Below, piece after piece: positions 12,803 to 14,482 of a stretch of 14,482 nt of DNA. The DNA comes from Pseudomonadota bacterium (GTDB lineage: Bacteria > Pseudomonadota > Alphaproteobacteria > Acetobacterales > Acetobacteraceae). Below the pieces are notes generated by a model. That model did no database searches. It had not been told where the DNA came from and was given only the letters and a program-made list of their open reading frames with translations. The DNA lies in the NCBI GenBank assembly GCA_021808985.1, contig JAKBAQ010000044.1, positions 1-14,482 on the forward strand, given 5' to 3'. A program made the position numbers and the translations under genes. How positions within the stretch are numbered: position 1 is the stretch's first letter; each line of letters opens with the position of its first letter.

Positions 12803-13507
12803 GTGGATATTTACAGTTTTTTCAACAGCTCCACCTCCTGGCGGGTGCGCATCGCCCTGGCGTTGAAGGGTGTGGAGGCGGATTTTCACGGCGTGAACAT
12901 CCGCGCCGGCGCGCATCGCGAGGCGGACTACGTGGCGCGGATCAATCCATCCGCCAGCGTGCCGGCGGTTGTGGAGGGGGCGTTCCACCTTGGCCAGTCC
13001 CTCGCGATCATCGACTGGCTGGATGGAAAATATCCGCAACCGCGCTTGCTTCCCGCCGAAGCGCAATTGCGCGCGCATGTGCTGGAGCTAAGCCAGCTCA
13101 TCGCCTGTGACATCCATCCGCTCAACAATCTGCGTATCCTCAAATATTTGAGGGAAACTCTCGAAGTCTCTCAGCAGCGGACGGATGAATGGTACAAGCA
13201 CTGGAGCGCCGAGGGCATGGAGGCGGTGGAGCGGCTGCTCGCCCAGGCCTGGCAAACCCATGGCGGCCCCTGGTGCTTCGGCGCGGCGCCAACCCTGGCT
13301 GATTGCTGCCTGATCCCGCAATTCGGCAACGCCCAGCGCATGGGCTGCGATCTCGCACCCTTTAAACGCGCCAGCGCCATTTTCGCCCACGCCGCCAGCC
13401 ACCCGGCCTTCATCAAGGCGGAACCCAGAAACCAGCCTGACTATATTCCGCCGGCGCCCGGCGCCACCGCCGCGAATGTACCCAGCACGAAAAAGGTAGA
13501 GGAATGA
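12803..13507 (+). CDS. nagL: Zeta-class GST-like maleylpyruvate (maleylacetoacetate) isomerase
   Basis: A 234-residue glutathione S-transferase-fold protein. The N-terminal thioredoxin-like domain has the zeta-class motif SSTSWRVRIALALKG (from residue 9), in which the serines contact glutathione, then INPSASVPAVVEG and QSLAIIDWLD for the glutathione site. The C-terminal helical domain includes PLNNLRILKYL and the APTLADCCLIPQFGNAQR segment typical of maleylacetoacetate and maleylpyruvate isomerases. The enzyme would convert maleylpyruvate to fumarylpyruvate using glutathione. The choice of maleylpyruvate over maleylacetoacetate comes from context. The GTG start at 12803 has GAGGA (12791-12795) 7 nt upstream. 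About 20 residues beyond the usual end form a proline- and alanine-rich tail. Its stop overlaps the next start in an ATGA, indicating coupled translation. Confidence 0.9.
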   Translation: MDIYSFFNSSTSWRVRIALALKGVEADFHGVNIRAGAHREADYVARINPSASVPAVVEGAFHLGQSLAIIDWLDGKYPQPRLLPAEAQLRAHVLELSQLIACDIHPLNNLRILKYLRETLEVSQQRTDEWYKHWSAEGMEAVERLLAQAWQTHGGPWCFGAAPTLADCCLIPQFGNAQRMGCDLAPFKRASAIFAHAASHPAFIKAEPRNQPDYIPPAPGATAANVPSTKKVEE

Positions 13508-14482
13508 ACGAGAACACATCCACATGCCGCGTCATCATTGTCGGCGGCGGTATTGGCGGCCTGGCCGCGGCATTGGCTGTCGCGCGGCAGAATGTCGAGG
13601 TCCTGCTGCTTGAACAGGCGGCTGAGATTGCCGAAATAGGTGCCGGCATCCAGCTCGGCGCCAACGCCTTCAACGCGTTGGACTGGCTGGGTGCCGGCGA
13701 GGCGGCGCGCGGGCGCACGGTGTTCACCGAGGCGCTCACGCTGATGGACGCGGTTGACGCGAAAGAGATCGTGCGGGTTGAAACCGGTGATGCCTACATC
13801 AAGCGCTTCGGCAATCCCTATGGCGTGATCCACCGCGCCGATATTCATCTCTCCATTCTTGAGGCCGTGCAGGGCAATCCCCTCATCAAGTTCCGCACCA
13901 GCACGCATGTGCAAAAAATTGAGCAGGATGCAAACACCGTCACGGTGACAGACCAGAACGGCGCGCGCTACACGGCCAACGCGCTCATCGGCGCCGATGG
14001 CGTGAAATCCGTGATCCGCTCAAGCCTGATCGGCGACGAGGCGCGGGTCACCGGCCATGTGGTCTATCGCGCGGTGGTCGATGTCGAGAACATGCCAGCT
14101 GATTTGCGGATCAATTCGCCCGTGGTGTGGGCGGGGCCGCATTGCCATCTGGTGCATTACCCGCTGCGCGGCGGCCGGCAGTATAATCTGGTCGTCACCT
14201 TCCACAGCCGCCAGCAGGAGGAATGGAGTGTCACCGATGGCAGCAAGGAAGAGGTGCTTTCATACTTCCAGGGCATCCACCCGCTGCCCCGCCAGATGCT
14301 CGACCGTCCCACATCCTGGCGCCGCTGGGCCACGGCTGACAGAGAGCCAGTGGAACGCTGGAGCTTTGGCCGCGCGACGGTGCTGGGCGATGCCGCGCAT
14401 CCCATGACACAATATCTCGCCCAAGGCGCCTGCCAGGCTTTGGAGGATGCGGTGGTGCTGGGCGAGGCGCTGCGCGTCACCG
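13504..14482 (+). CDS. FAD-dependent aromatic hydroxylase, probable 3-hydroxybenzoate 6-hydroxylase, cut by right edge
   Basis: The visible 326 residues form a class A flavoprotein monooxygenase. It has GGGIGG (14-19) for FAD binding, GADGVKSVIR (the DG motif) in the middle, and GDAAHP (D296) for the FAD ribityl site. GPHCHLVHYPLRGG and QYLAQGACQALEDA closely resemble 3-hydroxybenzoate 6-hydroxylase, where a histidine and tyrosine of the first segment and the glutamine of the second line the active site. This enzyme makes gentisate from 3-hydroxybenzoate with NADH and oxygen, just upstream of the reactions of the two preceding genes. Salicylate hydroxylases are related, so the regiochemistry is probable rather than proven. 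The ATG overlaps the isomerase stop by 4 bp. The last part, perhaps 70 residues, lies outside the window. Confidence 0.88.
   Translation, partial: MNENTSTCRVIIVGGGIGGLAAALAVARQNVEVLLLEQAAEIAEIGAGIQLGANAFNALDWLGAGEAARGRTVFTEALTLMDAVDAKEIVRVETGDAYIKRFGNPYGVIHRADIHLSILEAVQGNPLIKFRTSTHVQKIEQDANTVTVTDQNGARYTANALIGADGVKSVIRSSLIGDEARVTGHVVYRAVVDVENMPADLRINSPVVWAGPHCHLVHYPLRGGRQYNLVVTFHSRQQEEWSVTDGSKEEVLSYFQGIHPLPRQMLDRPTSWRRWATADREPVERWSFGRATVLGDAAHPMTQYLAQGACQALEDAVVLGEALRVT

Overview
This is a GC-rich bacterial window of accessory catabolic genes. It has frequent GTG and TTG starts, 4-bp overlaps between neighbouring genes, and AT-rich islands only between divergent genes. The composition and gene set suggest an alphaproteobacterium, perhaps Acetobacteraceae, but no marker gene fixes the taxonomy and this is inference.

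Region 1 (1-4768) is a small-molecule catabolism module around a LysR regulator. It holds a partial FAD-dependent oxidoreductase (minus strand, running off the left edge), a divergent Rid-family plus adducin-type class II aldolase pair translationally coupled by a GTGA overlap, a DUF1028 protein, a divergent LysR regulator, and an M20/ArgE-like metallopeptidase. A 17-bp motif, TTTGTAAAATMTAATAT, occurs in both divergent intergenic regions of this module and is a candidate common operator. The convergent gap after lysR holds a roughly 100-bp folded palindromic element.

Region 2 (5000-10823) looks like an amine utilisation unit. A tight plus-strand operon encodes a trimethylamine-dehydrogenase-family iron-sulfur flavoprotein with an altered substrate pocket, an NCS1-family permease and a DavA-like amidase of the nitrilase superfamily. 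A PuuC-like aldehyde dehydrogenase converges on it. The likely scheme is uptake, oxidative cleavage of a C-N bond, oxidation of the resulting aldehyde, and release of ammonia from an amide. The substrate is unknown.

Region 3 (10911-14482) is a gentisate-pathway cluster. A LysR regulator is divergent from a fumarylpyruvate-hydrolase-like FAH protein, a zeta-class GST-like maleylpyruvate isomerase, and the start of a 3-hydroxybenzoate 6-hydroxylase-like flavin monooxygenase cut by the right edge. The gentisate 1,2-dioxygenase that should link these steps is not in the window. A 32-codon ORF with its own Shine-Dalgarno sequence precedes the FAH gene.

No rRNA, tRNA, CRISPR array, insertion sequence or replication origin was seen. 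No gene-free stretch exceeds about 260 bp.
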